A stretch of 64,000 nt of DNA from the NCBI GenBank assembly GCA_963971425.1, contig OZ020514.1, positions 26,152,602-26,216,601 of the forward strand. Direction: 5' to 3'. Within the stretch, counting starts at the first letter, position 1. Each line of letters starts with the position of its first letter. The notes beneath the pieces are model-generated. The model was given only the letters and a program-made list of their open reading frames with translations, was not told the origin of the DNA and ran no database searches. This document shows positions 1 through 12,279 of this stretch, in pieces. Position numbers and translations under genes: made by a program. Source of the stretch: Bryoerythrophyllum caledonicum. Its lineage: Eukaryota > Streptophyta > Bryopsida > Pottiales > Pottiaceae.

Positions 1-12
1 CTTCCCGTATGG

Positions 13-333
13 ATGGGCCGAGTTCTTGACTGCGTTAATCTAACTCCCGGAGATTGCTACGAAAATTTCAAAGTCAAATGGTGGATGCCCATGACAAGGA
101 AGAAGGAATCAAAGAAGGTCGTCGTGAGGAAGTGCTGGACGAGGAGATGGCAAAGAAAACCTTGTCATCTAGAGGTACAAAATTGCAAAATTGATTTGTA
201 CTTGCACCGCTTTCCGTCCCACACTAAAAAAGGCCCTCACATTTTCTTCTATATTTTGCTACAGGCAGTAAGCATTACAATTGCAACTCTAGAGGCTGGT
301 GGCATCTGTGCCAATTGTAGAGATGAAGGTTGA
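13..333 (+). CDS. possible C-terminal exon fragment, unknown protein
   Basis: A 106-codon open frame at the window edge. It contains a Trp-pair segment (VKWWMP), a basic stretch and a later CW..RW segment, a composition that looks coding rather than random. I do not recognise the family. No start context, splice sites or neighbouring exon can be fixed because the window begins here. It could equally be a chance frame in a degenerate element. Confidence 0.22.
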   Translation: MGRVLDCVNLTPGDCYENFKVKWWMPMTRKKESKKVVVRKCWTRRWQRKPCHLEVQNCKIDLYLHRFPSHTKKGPHIFFYILLQAVSITIATLEAGGICANCRDEG

Positions 334-1770
334 TTCCTTTAGCAATTGACTGTCCTCCGACTGATATTGCCCAACCCTAAAGATACAATTCAACTACTGC
401 CAAATCGCACTCTAGGTACTTTTTAGTTATTTGATGGCAAGGTCCTACTGTTCCTGGATTGAGGAGAGCGTTCTAGTTGGCTCCCCGCCAGTTGCAACAA
501 TACTTTAATCTCAACATCTAATACTCAAAATTCCGGCGTTAACCACCCTTTAAGGATTGTGTTTTAACTATTTTTCATTAACTCAAACCTTGATGTTTTT
601 TAATGTGATGCCAGCCGATAGCTTCATTGATTGTAACGAGTTATTTCTAATCATATCTAGCGTCCTTCGGCTTACAAACCACCCTCCCCTGTTTAATCAT
701 GTCTCTATCATTCGCATGATTTGAAACCTTTATTCTATTGAATTTTATACTCAGGATTGCGGACATTGTGCATGACGACATCCTTTGATACGATTTGTTT
801 TACCTTATTCTCGGCAAAAATTTGTTTATTTCTTAGTCTTGAGCATTATGTCTCCGCTACCCGCTGGAGGACTATTGAAACTTGTTAATTTCAATAGTCT
901 AAAGCGCTTAAGGAAAGAAATAATACTTTGTAAAAAGATTGGCAAACCATCAACCATCATTTATAGCAACATGCTCCAGCTTCTATAAACTCAAACTACA
1001 ACAACATGCAAGACTTGAAGAGAATAAAGAAGCAAGGGGGCGGCGAAGGGTTACACTACCTCAAAAGAACCCTATAAACGCCATATTCATTAAAATGAGA
1101 CATTTCAAAGTCTCATTTAATCATGGTGCCTAATTTTAGGCATTTCATTATTTCATTGATTTGTGACTATGTATTACATTGAGACTGAATCTCGTCTCAA
1201 AATCTTGAAGTATTTGGACATAACATGAATTGTTGAATAATTTTTGTATAAAATTGAGTAGGCCTTTAATATGATTTTGAGAATAAAAATATTAGATTAT
1301 CAAAAATGTTTTTGGATATGGAGCATATCATCTAAGAAATAATAGTACATCATGAAATAAATAGCATAGCAAGAATGAAATTTACCCCATGAAAACATAA
1401 GCGGCAATGAATCTAATCAACCTTAGTAGGGCTCAAAATTGGACTGAAATACACATATACACTCATTTACACACCACCTCGAATGCATATCTTTTCATTG
1501 GGAAGAAAGAAAAATTCAAATTATATAAGATTATACAATTTCCAAACAAAATGGGCATTGAGAAGATAACATATATTGTAGCAATACATTAAAGACTTAC
1601 TATTAATAGGAGATATCAATGCAACAAGGATTAACGCACAATTACTCACACTCACAATGTGGACCAAGGTTCATTTGTCAACAATATAACAAAATAATGG
1701 GAACGTTTGTAAGACTCCCTTCCCCATGTTGCCGGAAGTTAACCTCAAATTCCGGCTAAAATAAAAAAAT
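334..1770. other. AT-rich intergenic stretch, no gene seen
   Basis: No convincing coding frame, RNA gene or array. The short frames here lack coding character. Positions 1080-1101 hold, on the minus strand, a 22-bp block identical to 54239-54260 that ends in TTAATGAATATGG, a word that also abuts coding sequence at 34841-34854 and 36508-36521. Confidence 0.6.
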
Positions 1771-1773
1771 TAG

Positions 1774-2604
1774 TTAATTAGTTACTATGGGTGGGGAACG
1801 CACTGGTGGGGATTCCGGTTGCACTGAGCGACTCTTCTTCCGTGTCTGGGCTGTTGGCGCCGGAGCTATCCCCGTTTCTTCTTCCTCCTCCTCATCAGCC
1901 TCGACCCCTCCGTACCTCTAAATGGTCAGCAGAGCTTCATATTCGTCGTGCTCCTCCGGTTTAAGCAACTCATGCCGGTGGTAGAGGTGCGTTAGGTAAG
2001 CCGGCAGAGGCGACCCCGCCTTGCGGTTCCGGTGGAGGTTCTTGATCAGCCGCTCCACCAAATCTAGCATGAGAGAGGCCCAGTCGACGGTGATCTTCTC
2101 CCGCATGGCTCACAAGAACGTCGCCGCCCACTTCAGTACCAAGCGCTTGGGTTTCTCCGGGTGAAAAATAGGGTTTAAAAACCCTATTACAATCTAGGCA
2201 CTTGCGTCAGTCAGGTCATCGATGGAGTATCCTTCTTTCGGATCAGCCGGTCCCTGGAACTCTCCGTCTGTGAGTTCGTCCTTCCGCTCCGCCACCTTGA
2301 TGTCCCCATCGACGAAAGCGTAGGTTCGCCTCCAGTCTGCCCGGGTCCACTTCTCCGGGTGCCCTCGAATACTTCCGTCATACTAGTTATCCGGAGCGCC
2401 GATCAATTCCGTCACGACCTTCTCGTCTTTCGTTCCTTAGGCTGTCGCTATCAGACCTGAACATCCCATCTTGTCCAGGAAGTGGAACAAGGTGTGAAGG
2501 TCCCGGTCCGCTGTCGGGTACTCCGGTATCACTCTCACGATAGGTGGTCCCTCGGTGGCATTGCTCTTCAACTTCTCTGGTTTTCCGGGTCGCTCGCCGG
2601 CCAT
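1774..2604 (-). pseudogene. gag-like structural protein of a mobile element, five in-frame stops
   Basis: One continuous reading frame of 276 codons from ATG at 2602-2604 to TAA at 1774-1776, interrupted by TAA (2437), TAG (2383), TAG (2194), TGA (2110) and TAG (1918) but by no frameshift. Its C-terminal half is homologous to the plus-strand gene at 3167-4726: both have a short helical block, then a HLY..H segment, a KYDE/EYEA segment and K/R-YGG followed by an acidic run. The TAG at 1918 aligns with CAG (Gln) in the paralogue. The acidic tail, basic patch and lack of any enzyme motif suggest a gag-like or DNA-packaging protein, but I cannot name the family. It is transcribed divergently from its paralogue. 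Whether the stops mean decay or recoding is open. Confidence 0.5.
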
Positions 2605-2835
2605 GGTGTTCTTTCGACAGTCTTCCGGTTGTACCTGCACACACTGACCTCACCAGAATTCTCCACTACTGCCGGATGCTTGAGGAGCAACCGGCTTAGA
2701 AACCAGCAGAAGGAGGTAAAAAGAGGAATCAAGAAAAGTGCGGGGAAAGAGAAGAAGAAGGAGAGAAGATAACTATTTTGGTAAGCCCCCGGCGGTTGCC
2801 TTTTTTTATAACGGTCCTAAAGTACGGGATTTTCC

Positions 2836-2930
2836 AACGGTAGTGACGTCACTATCAAAATTATTTAACGGCTCTGACGTCACTATCAAAATTATTCAAC
2901 GGCTCTGACGTCACCATCGTCATTATGACG
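2836..2930. promoter_or_regulatory. three TGACGTCA boxes in a 31-bp tandem repeat, divergent promoter
   Basis: TGACGTCA occurs at 2844-2851, 2875-2882 and 2906-2913, exactly 31 bp apart, inside a degenerate tandem repeat with a CTATCAAAATTATT spacer. TGACGTCA is the classic bZIP (CRE/C-box) target in plants. The array lies between the two divergently transcribed gag-like genes and so fits a shared bidirectional promoter. Function is inferred from motif and position. Confidence 0.55.
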
Positions 2931-3166
2931 GATTTCGCAATAGGTATAACCTGAATTCTTCTCCCAGTTCTAGGTACCTCCAGGGAGCTCAGATTATAAC
3001 CGAATTCAGTTGCAACTGGTATTCCAGATTACGCACTTTGATAGAGCTATTAAGGACTTAACTGGTCTGTCTCTTACCTTATCTTCTAATTTCTGATTCC
3101 GTACTACATTACTCAATTTTACTTATCTTTTACTACTAAATTTTTTTACTTATGCCGGATTTTTAG

Positions 3167-4726
3167 GTTAACTTCCGAAAACCTGTGGGACGACTTCCCA
3201 CATTGGGGGACGCTCATAACGGACATGAACAACCGTCTTGTAGCCAACCTCCAGAGGGTGAAGAAGATGGTAATCCCCCTGGCATCCTATGTGGTGCACC
3301 TCTACGCGCACCACCAGCAGCTCACTCCGGCGGAAATCCAGAAGTACGACGAAGTCCTCAATTTCCAGAAGTACGGAGGGGACGAGTCTGAAGGTGAAGA
3401 ATCCGGAGAGGGGGAGCCTGCTCTGGAAGCAGCCACCACAAGCACTCCGGAAGGCCGGAAGGCCCCGAAGAGACCTCGGGGGAAAGTACCCAAGACGGAG
3501 AGTCCAGGCATCCGCAGCTCATCCACGTCGTCCGGCGAAGACGAGTCCGGACCCTCAGAAGGGACCAGCCGGAAGAAGAGGAAGGTGGCCTAGGACAACT
3601 CCAAGGGTCAGCTTAAGTTGATGGATGAACTCACGCGCGACATTGGCTGGAGGGTTGGGCTCCTTAAGGAGACCAACTACATCATCACCACCAGCGTGGA
3701 GCAAATCTTCCGAAGCCTGGGTGTTGAAAGGCTGGGGGACGCCATCAACAGGGTGGAGGAACTCCGGAGCCGGGAGATGGGCACAAAAGCGCTGCACACC
3801 CAGATGGCTTCCCTGTACAAGGCCAATAATGATATGGAGCGGAAGGTGAAGCAATACCTTGCGGAGGCAGCTCTGGCGGTGACGGTCCGGAAACTGGCCG
3901 AGGAGAAGGCCAACGCTTTTGCAACAGCCTTGCTTGAGGTCCGGGCAGCCCTAGATACTCTGATTGACGTGGTCAACCGGAGTCGGCTCTTCACCGAACT
4001 GGTGGAGAAGAAGGAAAAGGTCACTCTGGCCAACATTATTTGGTCCCTTCTCGATCAGGCGGATAAGATGGGACGGACCTCGATGCAGATGAAGCTACTG
4101 GTCGACAACATCGTTGTGGAGTTTCTGGAAGAACAAGCCGCACGTGGACCGGAAGGCACCCCAACCCCAACGCGAACCGCAGCTCCTCCGGAAGCACCGG
4201 CCAAGACCACTCTAGCTCCGGGCACCTCAACGAACCCGGAGTCTCCCAACACTACATCGCCTCAGACACCGACGGAGGGTATCGTACTCCCCAATCCGAG
4301 GACGAGTGAGATCCTGAAGACCCTTCCGGATATTTTGTCGCCCCCAACATGCGCCTGCCAAATCCTCCGACGGAAGGCAACCTTCCGGTACCCCCTAAGT
4401 CTGTGTCCCGGAGGTTGGCGCTCGGACCAAGGAGTCCGACCGGAAGCTACAGGGACTTGGTCCAGGAGACTGAGTCAGCTTCCGCTGCAGAAACACGAGC
4501 ACCTCCGGTTCCGGAAGGTTCACCGCAACAGCCTCCTCCACCGCCGGACGCCAGGACTCCGATGGTTGTAGTCCCTCCGACGGCCGGACCGTCGATCCGG
4601 AAGACCAACCTTTCACCGGCAACATCAAAGAAGGCGAAGGGCAAGGCGCGCGTTCTGGTGGGGATCTCCCCTCCCGCCGGAGTGGGCGGAATTGGGGACC
4701 AGGAGCTCCAACTTAGGATTAGTTAG
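3167..4726 (+). pseudogene. gag-like protein with long coiled-coil middle, one stop and one frameshift
   Basis: The exon appears to open after an acceptor (TTTTTAG) at about 3166; no upstream exon was found. The order is: a block homologous to the minus-strand gene (about 3225-3400); an acidic Glu/Ser stretch; a Lys/Arg-rich patch ending KKRKV at about 3590, resembling a nuclear localisation signal; an Ala/Leu/Glu-rich helical region (3618-4130); and a Pro/Thr-rich tail. A TAG at 3591-3593 sits in frame between the basic patch and the helical region. At 4341-4345 a C5 run shifts the frame; adding one C would join the Pro-rich tail, which ends with TAG at 4724-4726. No catalytic motif is visible. 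It is probably a gag-like structural protein. Confidence 0.5.
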
Positions 4727-5930
4727 GCTTTGTATCTCTTTTTCTTCTTTTCTCAGGGTTAGAGTCCGGATCAGCAGCGATTAACGATGGGGCCCCAAGT
4801 GCACCTGGCTACTGCCGAAATCAACAGCCAGTTTTGTAGTTAGAGTAGGAATTCCGGAGACGGAACTATTCCGTGATTTCTGGATCTGAGATCCGATCTG
4901 GAACTTTTCCGGATTTCTCGAATCTTTTAGATAAGATCTAGCGGACTTTCCGTGGGTGGCTAGGAGGAAAGCTAAGTTTAGACAAAACTTAGTTAGTACT
5001 TAGTAGTAGGGTTTTGGGCAAAATCCTTTCATCTTGTCTTCTCACTTGGAAATATACATTACTTTTTGTACCAGTCTTGCTATCTCGTGCTTGTAAGTGG
5101 TGTGTGGGACTTTGTGAGTGGCAGATCCGTTCTTGTAGGTATGGTTGTGTGAGTATTTCTTCCGGATTAGTGTAACTCGTTGTTTTGCCGGAGGGGGAAG
5201 CTATCAAGGTCGGTGTTAGGAGATTGCCCGGGAGAACTGGAGAGAGCTATTGCAGAGGTGTTCCTGGTAGTCTCTAGGGTCCGGAAGTAGCCGGGAGGGG
5301 AGGAGATGAACTGCAGAGGTGTTCCTAGTAATCTCTAGTTTGCGGTAGAAACCGTGCAAAATTGGATTCCGGTCAATACCGGAGTTCATTCCGAAGATAG
5401 GAAAAAAAAAGCCTGATACCAATACCTAGACGGAATAATCATAGTGAACAGTGAGCCTCTGTTCCGGAGAATTGCAACCATACGCACCGGAATGTCGTTG
5501 TAGTGCAGACTTGTCTCTGTGTGACCGCATCCGGAAGGCCTTCTGGATGTCGTGAGAGCCTACGTCCGGCAGCAGCAATCCAATCACCAGTTAGTAGAGT
5601 AGGAAGTGTGGTGTTCGGTCACTATAAGTTCCGGACAATGGGTGCCCAGCCACTTAAAGTCATAGGGCAGTAGGAAATCGAGCCACTTGCACAAAACAGG
5701 ATCAGTGGACTCCGGCCACTCGCTTAAAAACTCCAGGAGACTCTCTGAGGAGGAATAGAGATTAATCAAACTACCCTTCCATGTTCCGGAAACTACATTC
5801 TGGCCGCGGTTGTACAATATCCGGCTCCGGAAGGGTCCGGATCTAACCTACGTAAGTAAAGACTATAGCTAACTCGTAAACAGACTGTTGGGATAAAAAT
5901 TAGTAATCCGGAGTATTAGAAAGAAGAACA

Positions 5931-6003
5931 TTAGGTCTCTGTGGGAACGAAACCGGAGCGGTTACTCTTGAAAGCACTTAGTGACGATTGGGTGCCTCCC
6001 AGA
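5931..6003 (+). repeat. element-end module, copy 1
   Basis: Begins AGGTCTCTGTGGGAACGA and is followed by a GGTTACT..TTGAAAGCA..TTAG..GAC.ATTG.GTG stretch. A diverged reverse-complement copy lies at 59735-59808. CTGTGGGA-type words of this kind often lie just inside plant LTR retroelements, so this may mark the edge of the D element. Confidence 0.45.
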
Positions 6004-6278
6004 GGGATACTGTCTCTACGAACTGCAACAACATTGTATCGTATGGAAAGCAACACAATTCATTACTTGATGAAACAACAACTTGTTATCAAATTCTATT
6101 TGCAAATATGCTACGCACGCAACAGACTACGATTGCATCACATATTAGATACTAGTTTGTTAGAAGCCTCAAAAGGATATTCAATCCAAGGGCAACACAA
6201 ATTCAAATAACCACAAAACGTACTTCCACCGATTTCATATTTGGCGCATAACTTCAATGCACAAAAAATCGTTCAAGT

Positions 6279-7782
6279 CTAATATTCAGCTAAAGATGCC
6301 TTAATGATGTCCACCTGTGTTTTTGTAATTTTGGGCCTAGAGGAGCTCATGTTCCCATGAAACCTAGGTTTCCAAGCAGATATAATACGATCTGTATACA
6401 CCCACGTTGGTTCAGACTCAGTTTCTTCGACCCAATTATTCTCATGAGTAGAATCTCAACCTTCGTATGTGTCCGGACTCACATGGCGCATGGATGCAGG
6501 TTTGTAGTATTGTACTTTAATCTCATGAGAATGCTCACGATTTAGATGCGGATTTGTCAATGCTAAGGCAATCCAAAATGGGCAGACATCTCCATTAGCA
6601 GGACGTACCAAAAGCAAATAGTCCTCATGCACATCTCTACCAACTCGAAACAATGGAGGGGGACAATGACGTCGTTGTCCAATGAATGGAGGAACTTTTG
6701 CGTGATCCTCCCTCACCGTACCCTCAATCTAATATTCATCCACCATAGATGGAGCGTATCTAGATAGTAGCCAAAATTCCTCTGGTATGGAAGGCAATTC
6801 TTCCAATGGCACGTCAAGAGCAACCGTAACACCCCTCCAATAGTACACGTTCATTCTTCCTCTTATATTCACCCGAGAGATCCTCGTTAGCCATAGATTC
6901 CCATGGACTTAGAAACCCAAAGATGCCCTTCACAACCTCATCATAATTCTAATGACGTTACGGAATGAGGGGAAGTGGTTGTCCACGAGGCAACATCGGC
7001 CTACCATCCGCAGTTAGTTTCCAAAGTTGAATTCCTCCATTTTCCATTGGCAACCAATCCCTGTTCGTACAAAGAATTTTATATTGCATCTTTGGCAAAC
7101 CATCGCACTCGTTGTAAAACTTGAATTGTTGGCCCTTTGTATGACCTATAAGGGCCTCCTTGCCAACATACAAATACCCTTCTAAGAAGCCCTTGAAGTC
7201 AAGCACCTTGTCAATGAGGTGTGGTATGACTGGCTTCACCTCAGCATCTATGAATGACTTCATCAAGAGTGGGATCGTTGGATAGCTATTTGACTTAACT
7301 CTGGTACTCCATCTCCCAAACATTGCATCAATATCTTCGTGAGTATGACCAACAAGCAAGAAGGTGACATACACTTTACAAAAAATACCCATATGAACAA
7401 GGAGGGAAAAGAAAGCAAACAAATATCTATTTTTATTGTCTCTTGTGGCATCATCCAAATGTATTGCGAGAATTGGTGGCAATTGTTTTGCAGGAACAGG
7501 TTCAATTGGTGGAACAACAAGAGATCCACGGCACACATTAGCATCCGCAAGCATTGCCTCAAATAAAAGAGAAGCTTTCCCTCTTGCAAATAATTCACAA
7601 GAGGAATACACGGGGGGTCTCTCTAAGTCCCAAAGTAACTTAGCACTGGATTCAACAGTGTGATTCGAGTCGGTGGAGAAGATGTCAAGACTATAATGCG
7701 CACAGCGGACATCTCCATGTCCATGCGCAATTATTCCAGTTACAGCCACATGGAGTTTCATGAAAGACTCTGTTGTTTTAAT
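6279..7782 (-). pseudogene. DUF7869-like element protein, C-terminal half
   Basis: Reads from about 7782 down to TAG at 6279-6281. Residues in order: ITG.IAHGHGD, an LDDATRDNKNRY block, the hallmark VGHTHEDIDAMFGRWS, a PHLIDKVLDFK segment and a C-terminal FRVGRDV..YLLLVRP block. I associate VGHTHEDID with the DUF7869 family, widespread in element-like genes of plants and protists; its biochemistry is not known to me, although the conserved acidic residues recall a nuclease/transposase fold. In-frame stops: TAA and TAG near 6955, TAG near 6726 and TGA near 6465. The last replaces the Trp of the matching SYAGWD block at about 35390. A 1-nt insertion near 6846 shifts the frame. The N-terminal half is missing; the break is at about 7783. 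Confidence 0.6.
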
Positions 7783-7977
7783 CAGGGTTGTCTACATAGA
7801 CGGACAAGGGCCCAAAGACAGTCGACGGACGGACAGTAGGACGGACAGACATGACAGACCACACTTTTTGGTGGACAGTTGCGTCTAAAAAAAATTACAA
7901 ACCCAAAATCAAATTTTCAACTTACCCCCTAATAAAACACGTGTGCACGACACGTCAGACGACTTTCCACGCCACAT

Positions 7978-8290
7978 CAAGGGGCGGGCGCGTGCCTTCG
8001 GACCGCGCGCGCAGCATTAAGGGTCGGGCGCGTACCAATCAAGACCAGGCGCGTTCATGTAGGGCCGGGCGCGTTCCAATTAGCGCCGGACGCGTACAAT
8101 TTAGGGTCGGGCGCGTACCTCTCAGGGCCGGGCGCGTGCATATCAGGGTCGGGCGCGTTTCGTCAAGGTCGGGGGCGTACCGTTAGGGGCCGGGCGCGCA
8201 GCGTCACGGGCCAGGCGCGTACCATTGTGGGTCGCGCGCGCACCTGCCTATCAGGCGCGTGCGGTTAGGGGCCGGGCGCGCGCGATCGAA
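7978..8290. repeat. GC-rich tandem array, hAT downstream flank (signature E)
   Basis: About a dozen units of roughly 24 bp with the core GGGCCGGGCGCGT or GGGTCGGGCGCGT, separated by variable 8-11 bp linkers. The array is strongly GC-rich inside AT-rich DNA and lies just beyond the 3' end of the hAT gene. hAT transposons often carry subterminal repeats bound by the transposase, so this is a plausible subterminal array. I could not find matching terminal inverted repeats. Confidence 0.6.
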
Positions 8291-8514
8291 CACTGCGTTT
8301 GCCTCTCAAAAGGGCTTAGGTTTAGAGAATTTGAAAGAATACAATTGTACCCGGGTGCTCTAACATTAAAATTATTTATTTCAATGTGGTGCTTTCATGA
8401 ATGGGCACTCTCAACACCAAGTACATATTTTAGAACCGCGGTACTATTGTACCATGCTATCACCACACCACTAAAGACACTTTTAACTTGTAGTACCCTC
8501 ATGTCGGTCATCTT

Positions 8515-11500
8515 TTAATCATCTGAGCTTGAGGATTCTTCATTGTGTTTCCGCTTCCGTTTTGATCGGCAAACATTTTGGGGAAGAGAAAGCCCGAGAA
8601 GCACCACCGTATTTTCACGAGGTACCTCATCACAATCCTCATCGTCTGCATCATCCCCCGATGATGAGAAGTTCTCCGCTGAATTTTCCAAGATTGGCGC
8701 CACGTACTCCTCAATCTCCGAGGCCAAGTTTCGTAATTGTAGCATGGCTCCAGTAGTGGATGCGGCGTTTACAAGTCGTTTTACTTGGATATTCTTCCTT
8801 TTGTCAGTTACTCCATCGATGTTTTTAGAGCAGTTGCCTTTGGCCCCAATGATTCTCTCCGAGGTTCCGCTTTGCCATGGTCCCGTGAAGAAAGGGAGAG
8901 TACCATTGTTCTCGCCCCTCCGTGTCCCTAAATGGCTGCTCATAGTAGAGGATCCAATCCTCGCGGAGGGAAGTTGTGGGGTAAGTATCGCGCGCTCCAC
9001 ACCACCATTTGGGCCAAGTGCGCTACGGTGGACGGGTGGTCGAACTATGGTTGAAGAGGTCTTTTTCTTTATACGTAAAAGAATTCTTCCGATTGATACA
9101 ATACTTTGAGCACGTGACCGACGCAACAAATCTTGGAGTGGCATGTCTTCCTTTGAGTCCGGTTCTATTGCTTGAGGCAAAACGTGAATGCTCCTCACAA
9201 CTTCAATGGACCCCGTGGTGGCCATTGGCTCATGGGATTCATTATCGTTTCCACCACTGCTCACTTTGTTTCCATGATGAGGAAATGTATTTTGCGCTGC
9301 AATGCCAATGCCATGACCGTCTAGATCAGGGCCATCAACACTAGAAGGCCCTGAGGCGCTAGAGCCGTTTGAGTTGGGAGACTGATTCTCCGAGATGTTG
9401 TCATCTCCATCAAGATTGCCCCCCAATGCCGACCCATCTTTGTCTGCCCTAGCTTCTTGGGCACGGTCTTCACCCGATAATTCTACTACAGCATGGACTG
9501 CCGCTGCGTCGACATCATCAAACACAAAAGGATCCACTTGGTCACCGTGGACGTTGTGAAAATGGTCATGTAGTGCATCTCCACCGTGCTCGTTGTTTGC
9601 AGAGTTGTCCCTAGGTGGGCTATGATCAGACACGGGGTTGTTGTCACCGGCAAGGTCTTCCCAATTGCCGCCCATCCAGTTGTAACCCTCATCATCCGAC
9701 TCCAAGCCCTCGTCCTCTGCGTTTGAAGGAAGTCCTCCATCTGGATCAGACTCCTCCGAATGCACATTCTCCTCATACCATCGAATCAGGTCTGGTCGAG
9801 CACGTTCTCGAAGCAATTGCCTATTCCTGTAGATGTAAACCAGATCTTCTGCTTTCTGCACTCCAAAGCGATTTCGGCTCTTACTATGCACAAACGAATA
9901 CATGCTCTAATTACGCTCACATGACGAGGCCTAGCAGGTTTGTGCTAGTACATGCTTCGCAATGATAACCAATGATTGCCCGCCCACGCGGTTCCACCAT
10001 TGCTGAGGCAACAGGTTGTTGTCTTCAATTTCCCCAGCTTCCAATGGTGATTCATATGGGCCTCGCAATTCTTCATACTCCGTGATTTCGAGCATTACTG
10101 CCGAAAAAGACACTCTGAGTGGACCAGAGAGCATCATAACAACCTTGTTTAGGGCTCTTTTGGCCTGACCATTGTTTTGAATTTGCAAGCTTTTGGCTAG
10201 ATAAGGATTCAATAAAGCCCCTGCATAATGGAGATCTGTTGTCATCATCTACCAACGCGCAAAGAATGATCCTTCAAGGCAAGTTGCAATTCCATCAGGC
10301 ATGTTGAGCGGTGCATTGCGCAGCTTGAACACGTGCTCCTTTAGCTTGTTCATGGTCACCCAAGCAATTCCCATTGCCGGAGTGTCACCATCAAAAGTCC
10401 GCAATGCCTTTAGTACTGGTGCTACTACAAATTCAAAGTTAGTGCACCGATGCCAAAAAGTCTCGTCTAGAACGGTGCCTTGCACCTGCGATGCCTTTGC
10501 ATGGGCATGGTGCGCGCTTTGCCTATCGAAAAGAGAGGATTCGTAGGATATCCATAATGGGTCTATCACAACCATCTCCAGGGCATTCTTCACTTCCAAT
10601 AGACGATGGATCATTATGTAATTGCATGCAAACCTTGTTGCTACTGGCCACAACAGAGACAATTTTGGCAAAAATCGACGAAAAAGGGCCATGGGCACAT
10701 GGTGGTTCGGAATATACAATGCAATCTGTTTTGCCTTCTGGACAAGGTCTGCAAATATGTCTTCCTTCCCCCAGTCCTCAAGGAGGAGGTTCAAAATATG
10801 TGCACAACACCCTTGAGTATATATGTGCGGGTACTTAAGGTTGACCTTCTTCATTGCCCCCAACATGTTTGAAGCATTATTGGTGCACACTTGGACCACA
10901 TTCAATTGTCCAACCTTACGGATAAAACTTTTCAATTGGGCCCCTATATATGCTGTAGATTTCTTCATACCCGTGGTGTCTATAGACCCCAAGAAGATAT
11001 CACCCATTGGACATACGAGCATGATATTCATGAGAGGGCGACGTGTAACATTGTCCCACCCGTCCGAGAATATTGTTGCCCCATACTTGACAATATCTAC
11101 GCCGGTCTTCTTCTCCACAAGGTCTTTCACTTTTTTTTAGAGGCTCAATATATGTTGTCCTCATGGCATTGTACGATGGCGGTGTATAATCAAAACCCGC
11201 CTTTGACGTTGCGAGGGTAGACTTGATGAAGGTCGGATGTCTAACCACGTTGAATGCAACGTTTGCTTCATAAAAAAAAATGTGCCCATAATTCGTCCAA
11301 CTCTTTTCGTTTTTCTATTTGGTAAGCCTCTGGAAAGCTCCGTTGTTGTACAGATCTTGGTGTTGATGATGGTGCTTGGCTTAGAGGATTTGTGGACTGC
11401 GTGTTTTCCTCATTTCGAGTTTCCAAGAAACTACCTTGTTGGATGGATTGGCTAGAATAAGGTTCACTGGAACATGTTGTTGGTGCGCTAGAAAGGCCAA

Positions 11501-11744
11501 CGATCTCCGCCTTGGTCATCCTAGTAGGAATAATATTCCCGCATCTTTTAAAACGGGCCTTAACAACTGTTGGGGCCTTAGTGCACGAAGTCTTCGTCCA
11601 TTGTGGATACCCATAGTGTGACATGCACCTCCCACGTTTGTATGCGAACGTGTAATTGCACCAAACACATGTCACTTGATCCTTCTTGTTAAATGTGTAC
11701 CATGGGGCCCACTCCTATGTTTGAGCCCTTTGTTGAGACGACAT
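8515..11744 (-). pseudogene. hAT-superfamily transposase (BED finger, DUF659, dimerisation domain)
   Basis: Starts at ATG 11742-11744 and ends at TAA 8515-8517. Near the N-terminus is a BED-type zinc finger (VTCVWCNYTF..GR..SHYG). Next come FDYTPPSYNAMR and the DUF659 core (YGATIFSDGWDNVTRRPLMN, then VCTNNASNMLGA and YTQGCCAHILNLLLEDWG). The C-terminal dimerisation region holds DLHYAGALLNPYL, ASSCERN and YSFVHSKSRNRFG, followed by a long acidic tail. Defects: TAG in the leader (near 11717), at 10249, at 9931 and just before SMYSF (about 9911), plus two frameshifts in A runs (11131-11138 and 11272-11280). The TAG after SSCERN stands where hAT proteins have Trp. The catalytic blocks are otherwise intact, so it is a recent but non-autonomous copy unless the stops are read through. 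Confidence 0.85.
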
Positions 11745-11952
11745 TACAATAAAATTGGCGCGCAATGTTGTGCCAAAGAGAATTTGCCAAAAGGAATAGG
11801 AAATTGTGTGTGCATAGAAAATGTGGACCCAAAGGTCACTCACAAACTTGTAGATTCATGCAACGAGCCCAATAAAGAGTTCCAAGACACAAAGCCAAGG
11901 ATGTGAGGTGAGTCAAGCACATTGCATATGGTTCTTATATAGTGCTGGAGCA

Positions 11953-12075
11953 GGAGCATCTGGGGCCGGGCGCGCACGCTGTGATCCGAACGCGCATGCT
12001 TCCAGCCAGGCTCGCACGCTGTGGGGCCGTACGCGTACGCTCTTGGGTCAGGCGCGCACAATGTTGGGGCATGCG
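11953..12075. repeat. GC-rich array, hAT upstream flank (signature E)
   Basis: Five to six units related to the 7978-8290 array: GGGGCCGGGCGCGCACGC, then GAACGCGCATGC, GTACGCGTACGC and similar, spaced about 24 bp. It lies about 200 bp upstream of the hAT start, so the transposase gene is bracketed by this motif family. Likely subterminal transposase-binding repeats (inference). Confidence 0.55.
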
Positions 12076-12279
12076 CACTAATTCGACGATATCTTGAAAC
12101 ATAGCAATAGTTAACATTTTGATATGTAAAACATCTCATATAAATCCACTAAATATAAATGATGCCACTCAATTTACAAGGTTTTATTAAATATACAAAA
12201 TATCGCTCAATATTAAATGGCAGTTATAAAATTGTAGAAAGAACATTGCTCTATGTACATTTCTAGCATTGTTGTAGTT

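Larger units (their letters stand above)
1700..5970. repeat. region saturated with CCGG/TCCGGA words (signature D)
   Basis: TCCGGA, CCGGAA and related CCGG words recur through both genes, the promoter and the downstream untranslated stretch. I count about 28 CCGG tetramers in 3225-4700 alone, against roughly eight expected for that length and base composition. The density falls off before 1700 and after 6000, and returns briefly at 59880-60080. Between 4727 and 5930 there is no gene, only this CCGG-rich sequence, which may be a long terminal repeat or untranslated region. Confidence 0.55.

Noticed and set aside
3302..4644. Several antisense frames of 64-119 codons
   Set aside because: They are shadows of the plus-strand gag-like gene, produced by its GC-rich codons.
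7783..7800. CAGGGTTGTCTAC as a hAT terminal inverted repeat
   Set aside because: It lies at the break in the DUF7869 gene, but no matching inverted end or 8-bp target duplication was found between 12080 and 13500.
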